Notes: a model not told the origin generated them from the sequence alone. A stretch of 64,000 nt of DNA from Paracoccaceae bacterium (GCA_958296035.1 OY282431.1:558001-622000); one strand, 5' to 3'. Shown: positions 45,426 through 54,952, counted from the stretch's first letter. Program-made: numbers and translations.

Positions 45426-46282
45426 ACGATTCAAAGCTGGCCAGTCTGACTCAGGAAGAAAGAGCCGAAGCACTTGGCATGACGAGCGAGCACCTGACGG
45501 GCCGCTCCATGACAATCGAGTTCGATCCGGACGAAAAGACGCGCTTCGTCTATCCGTGGTCACCGGATGTGGATTTCAACAAGCGAACCCAGATCAACGC
45601 CGACAACCTGAACGCGACCGAAGTAAATCATCGCATCAGGGAACTCATGGAGGAGGGATATGGCTCCATCGTGATTTCCAATCCGCGCGGAAAGCATGCT
45701 CTAGGCGTTGGAGTCCTAAGCCGTCTGAACCTGATTTTCGAGGGCTCGCTCGGTTACTTTGCAGCCGGCCTGATCGACGGTCCCAATGTAAGAATTAACG
45801 GCCGGGTGGGTTGGTCCTGTGGCGAAAACATGATGTCCGGGACCATCATCATCGAGAAGAATGCCGGTTCGACCTTCGGGGCAGCGATCCGGGGAGGTGA
45901 TCTCATTTGCAAGGGATCGGTCGGCTCGAGAACAGGTATCGACATGAAGGGAGGCACCATAATTGTCGGCGGTAATACCGGTGCCCTTTCCGGCTTCATG
46001 ATGCAACGCGGCCGAATGATCGTCTGCGGTAATGCCGGCAAGAATCTTGGAGATTCGATGTATGACGGTACAATCTACATAGGCGGAGCGATTCACAGTC
46101 TCGGCGTAGACGCTGTGGAGGCACCACTTACAGAGCCTGATGCTTCCTGGTTGCGCCGCAAGTTGCACATGTATGGGCTACTTCCGTCGGCAGGCGTATC
46201 GCACTTCACAAAGGTCGTTGCCGGCAAGCAGTTGTGGAACTACGACAATCTAGAGCCCAGCGAGAAGAAACTGATCCTGTAG
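45413..46282 (+). CDS. glxC: GlxC-like GXGXG-domain protein
   Basis: 289 residues from a GTG at 45413 overlapping the end of glxB. The beta-helix repeats are plain: VRINGRVGWSCGENMMSGTI, GSTFGAAIRGGDLICKGSVG, DMKGGTIIVGGNTGALSGFM and MIVCGNAGKNLGDSMYDGTI. It matches the C-terminal structural domain of glutamate synthase. An N-terminal 60-residue part (EHLTGRSMTIEFDPDEKTRF and following) is missing from mgsB. Confidence 0.86.
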   Translation: MEYLNDSKLASLTQEERAEALGMTSEHLTGRSMTIEFDPDEKTRFVYPWSPDVDFNKRTQINADNLNATEVNHRIRELMEEGYGSIVISNPRGKHALGVGVLSRLNLIFEGSLGYFAAGLIDGPNVRINGRVGWSCGENMMSGTIIIEKNAGSTFGAAIRGGDLICKGSVGSRTGIDMKGGTIIVGGNTGALSGFMMQRGRMIVCGNAGKNLGDSMYDGTIYIGGAIHSLGVDAVEAPLTEPDASWLRRKLHMYGLLPSAGVSHFTKVVAGKQLWNYDNLEPSEKKLIL

Positions 46283-46303
46283 GGCAATCAGGGAGAAGAG
46301 GTC

Positions 46304-47668
46304 ATGGCTGACAACGGCCGTCAAACAAAACCGCCACTGAATCGTAACCCTTATGTCCTGGGGCAGTCGTTTGTGTTTCCGCCTCATGTCATTGATGACA
46401 TTCACATCAAGTCCGAGCTTGGCCGCTATCGCATGCGGGGATTTTCGCTGTTCAAGAAAATCCCGCACTGGGATGATCTGACCTTTCTGCCAGGCACCCT
46501 GACGCGGTTCGTGATCGAGGGATACCGTGAAAAATGTGATACGCAAACGGTCATCGGGCCGCGTGCCAAGAGGCCTCTTGTGCTCGACATTCCGGTTTAT
46601 GTTACCGGGATGAGTTTCGGCGCCTTGTCGTATGAAGCGAAGACAGCGCTCGCACGAGGTGCTTCAATGGCAGGCACGGCGACCTGTTCGGGAGAGGGCG
46701 GGATGATTCCCGATGAGCGGCGATACTCCTCGAAATGGTTTTACCAGTGCATTCAGTCGCGATACGGATTCAATCCGCATCATCTTGTACTCGCAGACGG
46801 TTGCGAATTCTTCATTGGACAGGGGTGCAAGGTCGGACTGGGCGGTCATCTCATGGGGCAGAAGGTCACCGACCAGGTAGCCGAAATGCGTTCGCTACCG
46901 GCCGGCATCGACCAGCGCTCGCCGGCACGACACCCGGACTGGCTCGGCCCCGACGATCTTGCCCTGAAGATACAGGAAGTCCGCGAAGTTACCGACTGGC
47001 AGATCCCGATTCAGCTCAAGCTCGGTGCTGCGCGGGTCTATGACGATGTTCGGATGGCGGTCAAGTGCAACCCGGACTCGATTTACATCGATGGTATGGA
47101 GGGAGGCACCGGCGCCGGTCCTCACCTGGCTACCGAGGATACCGGCGTTCCGGGGATGGCGGCCATTCGCCAGGCACGCAAGGCTATCGACGATCTCGGG
47201 GCGCGTGGCGACATCACGCTGATTTATGCCGGCGGAATTCGCAACGGCGCCGATGTCGCCAAGGCTATGGCCCTTGGCGCTGATGCGATTGCTCTTGGTC
47301 ACTCCGTCATGATGGCGCTGAATTGCAACAAGGATATACCGGAAGCCAACTTCCAGGAGGAAATGGGCGTTGAACCGGGTTATTGCTATCACTGTCATTC
47401 CGGTCGATGCCCGGTCGGCGTGGCAACCCAGAATCCGACATTGAGGGCTCGGCTGGACCCAGACGAGGCTGCAGAACGAGTCTACAATTTCCTGCACACG
47501 CTAACCATCGAGGCCCAGATGTTTGCAAGGGCCTGTGGCAAGACGAACATCCATTCACTGGAGGTGGAAGATCTCGCCGCATTGACCATGGAGGCCTCGG
47601 CCATGGCTGGCGTCCCACTGGCAGGTACAAATCACACCGTCGGTGTCGACGATTACCACCATCTATAG
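46304..47668 (+). CDS. glxD: GlxD-like FMN-binding glutamate synthase domain protein
   Basis: 454 residues. The FMN-barrel motifs match mgsC: PVYVTGMSFGALSYEAK, GRGASMAGTATCSGEGGM-like sequence, DQRSPARHPDWLGPDDLALK, IDGMEGGTGAGP and GGIRNGADVAKAMALGADA. Unlike mgsC it keeps the cysteine cluster CYHCHSGRCPVG (Cys361, 364, 369) that can hold an iron-sulfur centre. So this copy may carry out real electron transfer, as in glutamate synthase. It follows glxC by 21 bases with a gggagaagag ribosome site. Confidence 0.88.
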   Translation: MADNGRQTKPPLNRNPYVLGQSFVFPPHVIDDIHIKSELGRYRMRGFSLFKKIPHWDDLTFLPGTLTRFVIEGYREKCDTQTVIGPRAKRPLVLDIPVYVTGMSFGALSYEAKTALARGASMAGTATCSGEGGMIPDERRYSSKWFYQCIQSRYGFNPHHLVLADGCEFFIGQGCKVGLGGHLMGQKVTDQVAEMRSLPAGIDQRSPARHPDWLGPDDLALKIQEVREVTDWQIPIQLKLGAARVYDDVRMAVKCNPDSIYIDGMEGGTGAGPHLATEDTGVPGMAAIRQARKAIDDLGARGDITLIYAGGIRNGADVAKAMALGADAIALGHSVMMALNCNKDIPEANFQEEMGVEPGYCYHCHSGRCPVGVATQNPTLRARLDPDEAAERVYNFLHTLTIEAQMFARACGKTNIHSLEVEDLAALTMEASAMAGVPLAGTNHTVGVDDYHHL

Positions 47669-47678
47669 GGAGCGTACC

Positions 47679-48092
47679 ATGTCAGGGTCTGCCTATCGCG
47701 GTTCGCAGATAGAGAACATTGATCAGTTCATAGAGGACAAGGAAGGGCTCGGTAGCGAACGGGAGATCGAAATCGGTCAACATATTGGCTACCGATATGA
47801 CGTAAATCTTGTTCCCGACTATGAGCGGCTTACAACGTTCCTCAAGCAGTACATGGAAGTTATGGGATGGGATGATCTCAACTGGCTTGAAGACGTCCAC
47901 ATGGGGTACGAGGACGGCAAACCGGCAGTTTTTGATCGCAACATAAATGGCTGGGTCAGGGTTCCGGACTCCATTCCGCTAGGCAAGAATCAACAAGACC
48001 GCGATATGGCAGCAAGAGAGCTGCTGATCAAGTTCCAGATGTCCGACCGTCATCCACTTGTGGCATTGCGAAGAGTATACAAGAAGTTCTGA
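47679..48092 (+). CDS. small acidic hypothetical protein in the glx operon
   Basis: 137 residues from the ATG at 47679, 10 bases after glxD with an agggag ribosome site, so clearly part of the operon. The sequence is acidic in the first half (IENIDQFIEDKEGLGSEREI), with WDDLNWLEDVHMGYEDG in the middle and a basic end (ALRRVYKKF). No signal peptide, membrane segment, cysteine or known domain is visible. It may be an extra subunit of the GlxBCD complex or an assembly factor. I do not recognise the family. Confidence 0.75.
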   Translation: MSGSAYRGSQIENIDQFIEDKEGLGSEREIEIGQHIGYRYDVNLVPDYERLTTFLKQYMEVMGWDDLNWLEDVHMGYEDGKPAVFDRNINGWVRVPDSIPLGKNQQDRDMAARELLIKFQMSDRHPLVALRRVYKKF

Positions 48093-48096
48093 CACA

Positions 48097-48936
48097 ATGG
48101 CGCGGGTTGCCTGTTTACAGACGAGGCCAAGAGCCACTTTCGGGGAAGCAATCGCCGAGTTGTTGCCATTGGCCACAAGGGCAGTACGAGGTGGGGCGCA
48201 GTTGCTTTGCCTTCCGGAATATTGTGGTGGCCTAACCAGCGACGGTCCGTTGTTCAGGCCGCCATCAGCAGCCGAGAACGAACATCCGGTGCTGAAACGA
48301 CTCAGGGAGTTCGCTGCCGATAACGATGTGTGGATGCTCGTCGGTTCCATAGCTATCGCAGCCGAGAACGGTTTGATACTGAACCGAACCTATGTGCTGG
48401 ACGATAGCGGTAATGTCGCGGCGCGCTACGACAAGATTCACTTGTTCGACATCCAGCTGTCACCACAGGTCAGGTTCGAGGAGAGTGCTGTAGTAACGCC
48501 GGGTAACAAGGCAGTCGTTGCATCCACACCGCTTGGACAGATCGGATTGTCGATCTGTTACGATTTGCGTTTCCCCCGTTTGTATCGACGTCTTGCACAA
48601 GGTGGAGCTGACATCCTGGCGGTGCCGGCTGCATTCACCAAGGTTACTGGCTTGGCACACTGGCACGTATTGAACCGCTCTCGCGCCATAGAAAACGGAG
48701 CCTATGTTATAGCTCCCGGTGCAACCGGGGAGGTTCCAGGTGGAGGTGAGTGCTTTGGTCACTCTCTGATCATTGATCCCTGGGGCAGGATTCTGGCCGA
48801 TGGGGGCGAGGGCCCGGGTATAATTCATGCCGAAGTGGATGTCTCTCGGGTCGAAGAGATGCGGGGAAAGATATCCAGCCTTAGTCGCGGTCGAGAGTTT
48901 ACCCTGACGCTTGCCAATTACCCAGACCCTGCCTGA
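48097..48936 (+). CDS. nitrilase-superfamily carbon-nitrogen hydrolase
   Basis: 279 residues. The catalytic triad is visible: Glu41 in LCLPEYCGG, Lys113 in RYDKIHLFD and Cys154 in SICYDLRFPRLYR. The later HWHVLNRSRAIENGAYVIAP is typical of the Nit/omega-amidase branch. Members hydrolyse amides such as alpha-keto-glutaramate or N-carbamyl and gamma-amide compounds. It starts 4 bases after the small hypothetical gene. In this operon it could release ammonia or a free amine from a deaminated gamma-amide. Confidence 0.86.
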   Translation: MARVACLQTRPRATFGEAIAELLPLATRAVRGGAQLLCLPEYCGGLTSDGPLFRPPSAAENEHPVLKRLREFAADNDVWMLVGSIAIAAENGLILNRTYVLDDSGNVAARYDKIHLFDIQLSPQVRFEESAVVTPGNKAVVASTPLGQIGLSICYDLRFPRLYRRLAQGGADILAVPAAFTKVTGLAHWHVLNRSRAIENGAYVIAPGATGEVPGGGECFGHSLIIDPWGRILADGGEGPGIIHAEVDVSRVEEMRGKISSLSRGREFTLTLANYPDPA

Positions 48937-48959
48937 TCACTTTCTTATCCTCTCAATAC

Positions 48960-49523
48960 ATGTGTGCCGAAGCCAGAATCATCAAGCAACGCTTTTTACG
49001 CTGGCAGTGTCGCAGCCGACAGAACGCAATGCGCCTGCAGGGCGGTCAGCCGAACCAATCCATGGCACCGGCTGTGTCAATAGGGGACCTGGAACATTCG
49101 CAGTTTTCGCTTGTCACCGTCCTTTGCCGTAGTCAAGATGCATCGGTTCTGCCAGAGATGATTCACATGGCCAGGAGGACCCATGACCCCGCCGAGCGCC
49201 GCAGACTTGCTGTTCAGTTCATGTCCGCCAGCTATTTCCAAAGAGTAGGAGACTTTACGGGTGACCTGGTTGCCTGCATTCCTCCAGCATCAGCATGTCA
49301 CTCTTCGCTGGCAGCCAGCGCACAATGCAGGCTTGAGTTTCGAGACCGTATGCACATCTACGAATTGCCGGTCGAACTGGCGCAACTGCCTACAGGTGAC
49401 CGCGAAAGGGAGGAATGCTGGTGGCATAATTTCCTCTTCAATGCTCGGCTTGATCCTTCGGCGGCAATCTTTGCATTTCGACCTGACTGGACGCGCTCCA
49501 AGTTCAGGCTCGCAGTGGATTGA
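48960..49523 (+). CDS. hypothetical protein between amidase and DUF1989-GcvT genes
   Basis: 187 residues from an ATG 23 bases after the amidase stop; a later ATG at about 49029 (MRLQGGQPNQS) is also possible. Recognisable only by composition: it has a plausible globular mix with HMARRTHDPAERRRLAVQFM in the middle and WWHNFLFNARLDPSAAIFAF near the end. No family recognised. Position and strand favour a real operon member, but coding quality is moderate. Confidence 0.5.
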   Translation: MCAEARIIKQRFLRWQCRSRQNAMRLQGGQPNQSMAPAVSIGDLEHSQFSLVTVLCRSQDASVLPEMIHMARRTHDPAERRRLAVQFMSASYFQRVGDFTGDLVACIPPASACHSSLAASAQCRLEFRDRMHIYELPVELAQLPTGDREREECWWHNFLFNARLDPSAAIFAFRPDWTRSKFRLAVD

Positions 49524-49646
49524 CGGCATGTGGACAAGCTTTATCGGGTGCTTGCAGGTCTTGCAGACCTGCTGTGCCAATTGCGAATTGTGGGAACCTG
49601 AACACTCCCGAGGCGTTGCCGCTCCAAGCAGGCCAAAGAGGCTATC

Positions 49647-52019
49647 ATGATTGTGGTTCCAAGATATGACGTACCACTTGAACGCAGGGGCATCATAACG
49701 CCCGGGTTGCCGATTCTTCCCCGCGGTACAGAGCGCTACCTGATTGATGGAAACGGCTCGCAAACGGTGCCGGTTGCAAAGGGTGACGAGATTCTTTTGG
49801 TTGACCTGGAAGGGTGCCAGCCAGTCGAAATCATGATGTTTTCACGGGACGGTCTATCGGACACGGCATTTCTGGGTGCGCGTTCCAGCGGCAGGCCGGA
49901 GGGAACCATTTGCCTTTTGAAGAACGACTGTACGTCTGGCAGAAACAGGCTTGAACAATTCAGGGACGCCGGACTCGATGTCGTGGGGGCGGATTCCGCC
50001 GAGGTGTTCGGAGAGGGGTCGCCTCCCGGGGCAATCGAACAGTTTACAGCTTGCGAGGACGGAACGCTGGTGGTGTCAGCGCCTGGAGAAGCAATGCTGC
50101 CCCACAAACAGAACACCGCAACCGAGATTGCCCTCTATATTCGCAGGGCAGGGTCCGGCGAAGAGCCAATCAAGTTACAGCCATCTCAACCGCTGGCAAA
50201 TGCCATTGTTGATGCCAATATCGAGCCCGGTCAGGCTCACATCTACGAGGTTCGGAAGGGACAGTATATCCAGATCATGGATGTCCAGGGGCGCGAGTGT
50301 TCCGATTTTCAGGCATTTTCATTGCGAGATCTGGATCGCGGACTCGAGAGGGAGATTGATCCCACGACAACTCGCAGTCTGGGAGGGTCGGGTTATCCCT
50401 CGCCCGGGATCTATTCGAAGTACTTCAACGTCGACTTTACACCCCTTGTGCAGATTGTGCAGGATACCTGTGGTCGACATGACGCTTTCGGACTGGCTTG
50501 CACAGCCAAGTATTACGAAGACATGGGCTATCCTGGACATCTCAATTGTTCCGACAATATCAGCGCCGGTCTGACGTCATACAACATCCGTGCGCGGGCT
50601 GGATGGCCGGCAATCAACTTCTTTTTCAATACATCCATCAATGACGCCAATGCGTTCGGGTTTGATGATCCCTGGTCGCGCCCGGGTGATTATGTACTGT
50701 TGAGAGCACTCACGGATCTGGTGTGTGTCTCTTCAGCCTGTCCCTGTGACATAGATCCGGCGAACGGATGGGAACCTACCGATATTCAGGTGCGTACGTA
50801 TCAGGCAGATGAAGAATTCGCGCCTGGCAGCGCTTACCGGAAGTCAACAGGAGCGAAAGTGCACACGACCAAGAAAACCGGGTTTCACGAACACTTTGCC
50901 AAACACACTGGTGACTTTATCGAATATGGAGGGTATTGGCTGCCAAACACAATTACCGGTTTGGGTTCGATAGCCGAATACTGGGGGTGCCGCGAGGCCG
51001 TAGCGGTCATGGATCTGTCGCCCTTGCGGAAGTATGAAGTCACCGGACCCGACGCAGAAGAGTTAATGCAGCTTTGTGTTACCCGGGATATCCGCCGACT
51101 ATCCGACAGGCAGGTCGTGTATACGGCCATGTGCTATGAACATGGAGGCATGATTGACGACGGCACGGTCTATCGCTTGCGAGATAATTTCCGTTGGATT
51201 GGCGGCAGTGACGCATCCGGACTGTGGTTGCAGAAACAGCAGCGGGAAAACAACCTCAATGCGTGGATACGCAATTCGACGGACCAGCTTCACAACATTG
51301 CAGTGCAAGGACCGAAGTCACGAGAACTTCTTGGACAGGTCTTCTGGACAGGACCGACCGAGTCGTCGATCGAAGATCTTGGCTGGTTCAGATTCTGTGT
51401 TGCCCGAATTGGCAACGCCAGGGGGACAGCCTGCGTTGTGAGTCGCACAGGTTACACAGGTGAGTTGGGTTACGAGGTTTTCTGTCATCCTCGTGACTGC
51501 GGGAAGGTGTTTTCTGCAATCTGGGACGCAGGTCAGCAATTCGGCATTGTGCCTCTCGGATTAGCCGCCATGGATATGTTGCGGGTCGAGGCAGGCCTTG
51601 TCTTCGCCGGTCAGGAATTTTGCGATCAAATAGATCCATTTGAAGCCGGGATCGGCTTCACGGTTCCACTCCGGACCCAGAATGACGATTTCATAGGACG
51701 AAAAGCGCTTGAAGAGCGTAAGGCACATCCAAGGCGACGTTTAGTCGGTCTCGACATTGAGTCCTCACTGGCCCCGGCGCCTGGTTCCTGCATCAGGAGG
51801 GGAAAGGCCCAAGTCGGAGAAATTACCTCATCGGCTCGGTCACCAATACTCGGCAAAGTAATTGCTCTGGCACGTGTTGATGTCAGCTGTTCGGAATCGG
51901 GAACAGAGCTTGATGTCGGACAATTGGATGGTTTGCAGAAGCGGCTTCGTGCGACGGTAGTCGGATTTCCTCATTTCGATCCCAGGAAGCGCCGTGTGAG
52001 AGGAGATTACGGGGCGTAA
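49647..52019 (+). CDS. DUF1989 - aminomethyltransferase (GcvT) fusion protein
   Basis: 790 residues with two parts. Residues about 10-395 contain DUF1989 (urea-carboxylase-associated) sequence, seemingly two copies: the first near 40-100 (LLVDLEGCQPVEIMMF), the second with QIMDVQGRECSDFQAFSLRD and a cysteine set CTAKYYEDMG, HLNCSDNI and SSACPCDIDPANGW. Residues about 430-790 are a GcvT domain: REAVAVMDLSPLRKYEVTGP, RTGYTGELGYEVFCHP, LGLAAMDMLRVEAGLVFAG and FIGRKALEER. GcvT-type proteins pass a methylene group from an amine to tetrahydrofolate. It is last in the second locus, where it could take the C1 unit released by the FAD enzyme. Confidence 0.86.
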   Translation: MIVVPRYDVPLERRGIITPGLPILPRGTERYLIDGNGSQTVPVAKGDEILLVDLEGCQPVEIMMFSRDGLSDTAFLGARSSGRPEGTICLLKNDCTSGRNRLEQFRDAGLDVVGADSAEVFGEGSPPGAIEQFTACEDGTLVVSAPGEAMLPHKQNTATEIALYIRRAGSGEEPIKLQPSQPLANAIVDANIEPGQAHIYEVRKGQYIQIMDVQGRECSDFQAFSLRDLDRGLEREIDPTTTRSLGGSGYPSPGIYSKYFNVDFTPLVQIVQDTCGRHDAFGLACTAKYYEDMGYPGHLNCSDNISAGLTSYNIRARAGWPAINFFFNTSINDANAFGFDDPWSRPGDYVLLRALTDLVCVSSACPCDIDPANGWEPTDIQVRTYQADEEFAPGSAYRKSTGAKVHTTKKTGFHEHFAKHTGDFIEYGGYWLPNTITGLGSIAEYWGCREAVAVMDLSPLRKYEVTGPDAEELMQLCVTRDIRRLSDRQVVYTAMCYEHGGMIDDGTVYRLRDNFRWIGGSDASGLWLQKQQRENNLNAWIRNSTDQLHNIAVQGPKSRELLGQVFWTGPTESSIEDLGWFRFCVARIGNARGTACVVSRTGYTGELGYEVFCHPRDCGKVFSAIWDAGQQFGIVPLGLAAMDMLRVEAGLVFAGQEFCDQIDPFEAGIGFTVPLRTQNDDFIGRKALEERKAHPRRRLVGLDIESSLAPAPGSCIRRGKAQVGEITSSARSPILGKVIALARVDVSCSESGTELDVGQLDGLQKRLRATVVGFPHFDPRKRRVRGDYGA

Positions 52020-52451
52020 CGGTACATGCAAGGCATTACCGCCGGCAAAGTGCCCCAGAGGACTCGTGGCAACCGGCAGGACACCCGTACTGATGGCGGT
52101 GGTTTGGTGGTGCCTTGCGGCTAGCTCCAACACGCTTCAACGCCAGGGCGTGGCGACTTGAAAGTTACGATTTATCCGGGGCTGTTTTGGCAGCATGTTC
52201 AGGCAATTCCCGGTAGGAACGACACAGTTCAAATTCGGACTGATTGGTGCAGAGCGTGCTGCCGCGACCTCGTGTAAGCGCCCACCCGCCACTGCCATTC
52301 ACCTGTTACTTCCAGTTGTACGGTTCAGCCACAGAAGATTGAGTCCTGCACTTCTATCTGTAGTACTGACCGCGGGTTCAGGCCGTTACAGCTTGGCAAC
52401 TCTGAATCTTTGACCTCCGGGAAAATCCTTAAAGGAAACGGGAAATCTAGC
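52020..52451. other. intergenic stretch before the MscS-type channel
   Basis: 432 bases with no supported gene. A TTG at 52410 opens the channel frame early but lacks a clear ribosome site. No repeats or stem-loops stood out. Confidence 0.35.
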
Positions 52452-53768
52452 ATGGAATTCTTGCAGGATCTTAATGTGCAGAAGATTCAGGCCAGCCTGC
52501 AAGCCTGGTTTAACGCCAATGTGATAGTGCAGGACAATCTGATTCAAGCTGGACTAGTCTTACTGGCAATGCTGGTTGGCTGGCTTGTGGGCCCGCGACT
52601 GAGGCGCTCGCTTGAGATTGTGTCCGAAAAACGTCAGGCCATGCTGGCATTGCGTAAGGTCATGAATCGCGTCGCCAGATATTCGACCCCCATTGTGATT
52701 GTTTTCTTTCTCTGGAGTTGCGCAGAAATAGGGCTGCAAACCGGAATTGTTGGCGACACGGTCACAAGAATAGTCGCCACATTGCTCGCTGCCTGGATTG
52801 TTATCCGTCTACTTTCCGGAGTCGTCCGCAATGAACTGCTCTCCAGGATTGTTTCCATTCTATTGTGGATGACAGCTGCACTTGCAGCGGTTGGACTGTT
52901 CGATGCTGCGGTTGCCTTACTCGACAGCATGGCAGTTGAATTCGGGACAATGCGTTTCTCGTTGCTGAACGTGCTTAACGGCGTCGTATTGATGACGATT
53001 CTCATGTGGATATCCCTGGCGGCTGCCAACATGGCTGAGCGCAGAATTGAGCGCATGGAGGGCTGGTCTCCCTCCATCCAGGTTCTGGTATCAAAACTGG
53101 CGCGAATCGCACTGATCGCGATTGCATTCCTGATTGCCATTAACAGTCTCGGGATTGACCTCACGTCGCTGGCTGTGTTTGGTGGTGCGCTAGGGATTGG
53201 CATTGGTATTGGGCTTCAGAAGGTGGTCTCCAATCTATTGAGCGGCTTTCTTCTGCTACTCGACAAGTCGATCAAGCCTAATGATGTTATTGCGATTGGC
53301 GGCACCTATGGCTGGGTAACATCGCTTGGTGCACGATATGCGTCTGTGCGAACCCGAGACGGCATTGAGCACTTGATTCCAAATGAGGAATTGATCGCCC
53401 AGCGGGTGGAAAACTGGTCACATAGCGACCAGATTGTGCGCCTGAGAATTCCGGTCGGTGTTGCCTATGATGCGGACGTGAAACAGGCCATTGGACTTTG
53501 TATCGAGGCAGCAAGGTCCATCGAACGCGTGCTTGACGATCCCATGCCACGTTGTTTGCTTAGGGGATTTGGGGATAATTCCGTTGATCTGGAAATCAGG
53601 ATCTGGATCAACGATCCGTCCAATGGCCGGGCCAACGTGACGAACGAGGTCCTGCTCCAGGTATGGGACATTTTCAAGGAACACGAGATCGAGATTCCGT
53701 TCCCGCAGCGCGACCTCCACCTGAGGTCAAGCGAAGTGGCCTTCCAGAAGATTGTTCAGGGCGATTAG
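52452..53768 (+). CDS. MscS-family mechanosensitive channel
   Basis: 438 residues from the ATG at 52452. Several hydrophobic helices come first (LVLLAMLVGWLVG, then others about residues 70-215), followed by the pore helix and beta domain: AVFGGALGIGIGIGLQKVVS, then NLLSGFLLLLDKSIKPNDVI and RTRDGIEHLIPNEELI. The glycine-alanine pore helix is typical. It opens under membrane tension to release solutes on osmotic downshock. Larger than minimal MscS (286 residues) because of the extra N-terminal helices. No operon partners. Confidence 0.9.
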   Translation: MEFLQDLNVQKIQASLQAWFNANVIVQDNLIQAGLVLLAMLVGWLVGPRLRRSLEIVSEKRQAMLALRKVMNRVARYSTPIVIVFFLWSCAEIGLQTGIVGDTVTRIVATLLAAWIVIRLLSGVVRNELLSRIVSILLWMTAALAAVGLFDAAVALLDSMAVEFGTMRFSLLNVLNGVVLMTILMWISLAAANMAERRIERMEGWSPSIQVLVSKLARIALIAIAFLIAINSLGIDLTSLAVFGGALGIGIGIGLQKVVSNLLSGFLLLLDKSIKPNDVIAIGGTYGWVTSLGARYASVRTRDGIEHLIPNEELIAQRVENWSHSDQIVRLRIPVGVAYDADVKQAIGLCIEAARSIERVLDDPMPRCLLRGFGDNSVDLEIRIWINDPSNGRANVTNEVLLQVWDIFKEHEIEIPFPQRDLHLRSSEVAFQKIVQGD

Positions 53769-54663
53769 TGCGGCTGTGCCGCCCAGGGACCTGGGCGCCA
53801 ATGCCTGAAGTAGCAAGAATCTCGGGACAGCAACTGGAAGGATTGCGACAACTTCGGGATCTCTTGTCTCAGATTTCTCCCCTGTCGGATACCCGGTGAA
53901 GTCTGTTGAGTTTGAGAGGGGCTCCGTTCTCGAAAAGCCTGAACCGGGAGATCATGTGCCTTGAGTTCAAGGGCGGTGTCCCTGATTGCAGGTAGATCAA
54001 GGTCAGCAGCGGGGCGTCGGGACGCAAGGCGATTACTGGGCCCAATCCTCGGCTGGATTGGCGTCCGGAATGTTCATGGTTATCATCCGGCAGAGCGTTC
54101 AATGTAAGAGCTGCAACGGCCACAGGAATTTCTTGAGTAATTCGTTGGGGGACTCCAGTTCACGCCTGTCCATTCAATCGCCATATTGACGGCGACTTTA
54201 CAGTACCTCGTACCTGACCAGGTCATCCATAGAAATGGACAATTAAGAACGGGAGGTGCCAATCTGCTCGGACAGTCGAACGCATGCGGGGCATGCAATC
54301 GTCGGCGCTGCGAAGCCGTGTGGCACTAATCAGGAATATTCAACTGCATCATCGGGTGTTGGTAAACGCCGCGAATTCCAAGTGACGCGCCGACTACGGC
54401 GAGTCCGGCAAAGGCTGAACGGTACTACCCCATACTTATTCAGGCTGGCTCGGTGTGAATTGTAACCGCGTGAGTCGGCACTTCGGTGATAGCTCCTGGC
54501 TTGTGGTTCCCGGGTTGGTGCCGGAACTCCCGTCAGCCTGCAGGCGTATTCTCCCTGTGCCGTCCACACATTTGAAGGGCCAACACTTCAGGCAGCCCTA
54601 ATGAATCCAGGAGGCCATAAAAGGCAACATCGGGGGACTGAGCCCAATGCCTTCATATCCAGG
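53769..54663. other. gene-free stretch
   Basis: About 900 bases with only short, unrecognised open frames on both strands. Stop codons are scattered in all frames. Nothing else seen. Confidence 0.4.
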
Positions 54664-54696
54664 AAAATGGGCGGGCGGTTCGCGACGGCCCGCCCA
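54664..54696 (-). terminator. rho-independent terminator of the amt operon
   Basis: TGGGCGGGC and GCCCGCCCA form a 9-bp G/C stem (54668-54696). On the minus strand it is followed by TTTT (54667-54664). It lies just after the leftward small membrane protein gene. Confidence 0.75.
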
Positions 54697-54714
54697 GATT
54701 ATGGAAAACTCGAT

Positions 54715-54936
54715 TCAGGAATCGCTGTCTATCGCCTCGGAAATTGAACTGGCACTGCCGTAAGTCCCAATCTGCTCCTGATAAATGGCCAGCTCTGATC
54801 TGAAGGTTGTGATGTGCCACCAAATCCAAAATACCAACCCGATGATCAGCATTATGAATTCCCAGCCCTGGAATGGGTATACGGCGCCAACATCAGCCAG
54901 GTCTACAGCCCAGGATGTATATCCGGTTGTACTCAT
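54715..54936 (-). CDS. small single-pass membrane protein after amt
   Basis: 73 residues from an ATG at 54936, 16 bases after amt. One membrane helix is clear (FIMLIIGLVFWIWWHITTF), followed by a polar, Ser/Asp-rich tail. The start before MSTTGYTSW was chosen over the longer frame that overlaps amt. It shares the operon terminator with amt, so it may be an accessory subunit or modulator of the transporter. Not a GlnK protein, and no family recognised. Confidence 0.7.
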   Translation of the reverse strand: MSTTGYTSWAVDLADVGAVYPFQGWEFIMLIIGLVFWIWWHITTFRSELAIYQEQIGTYGSASSISEAIDSDS

Positions 54937-54952
54937 TGGTTGACTCCCCGAT

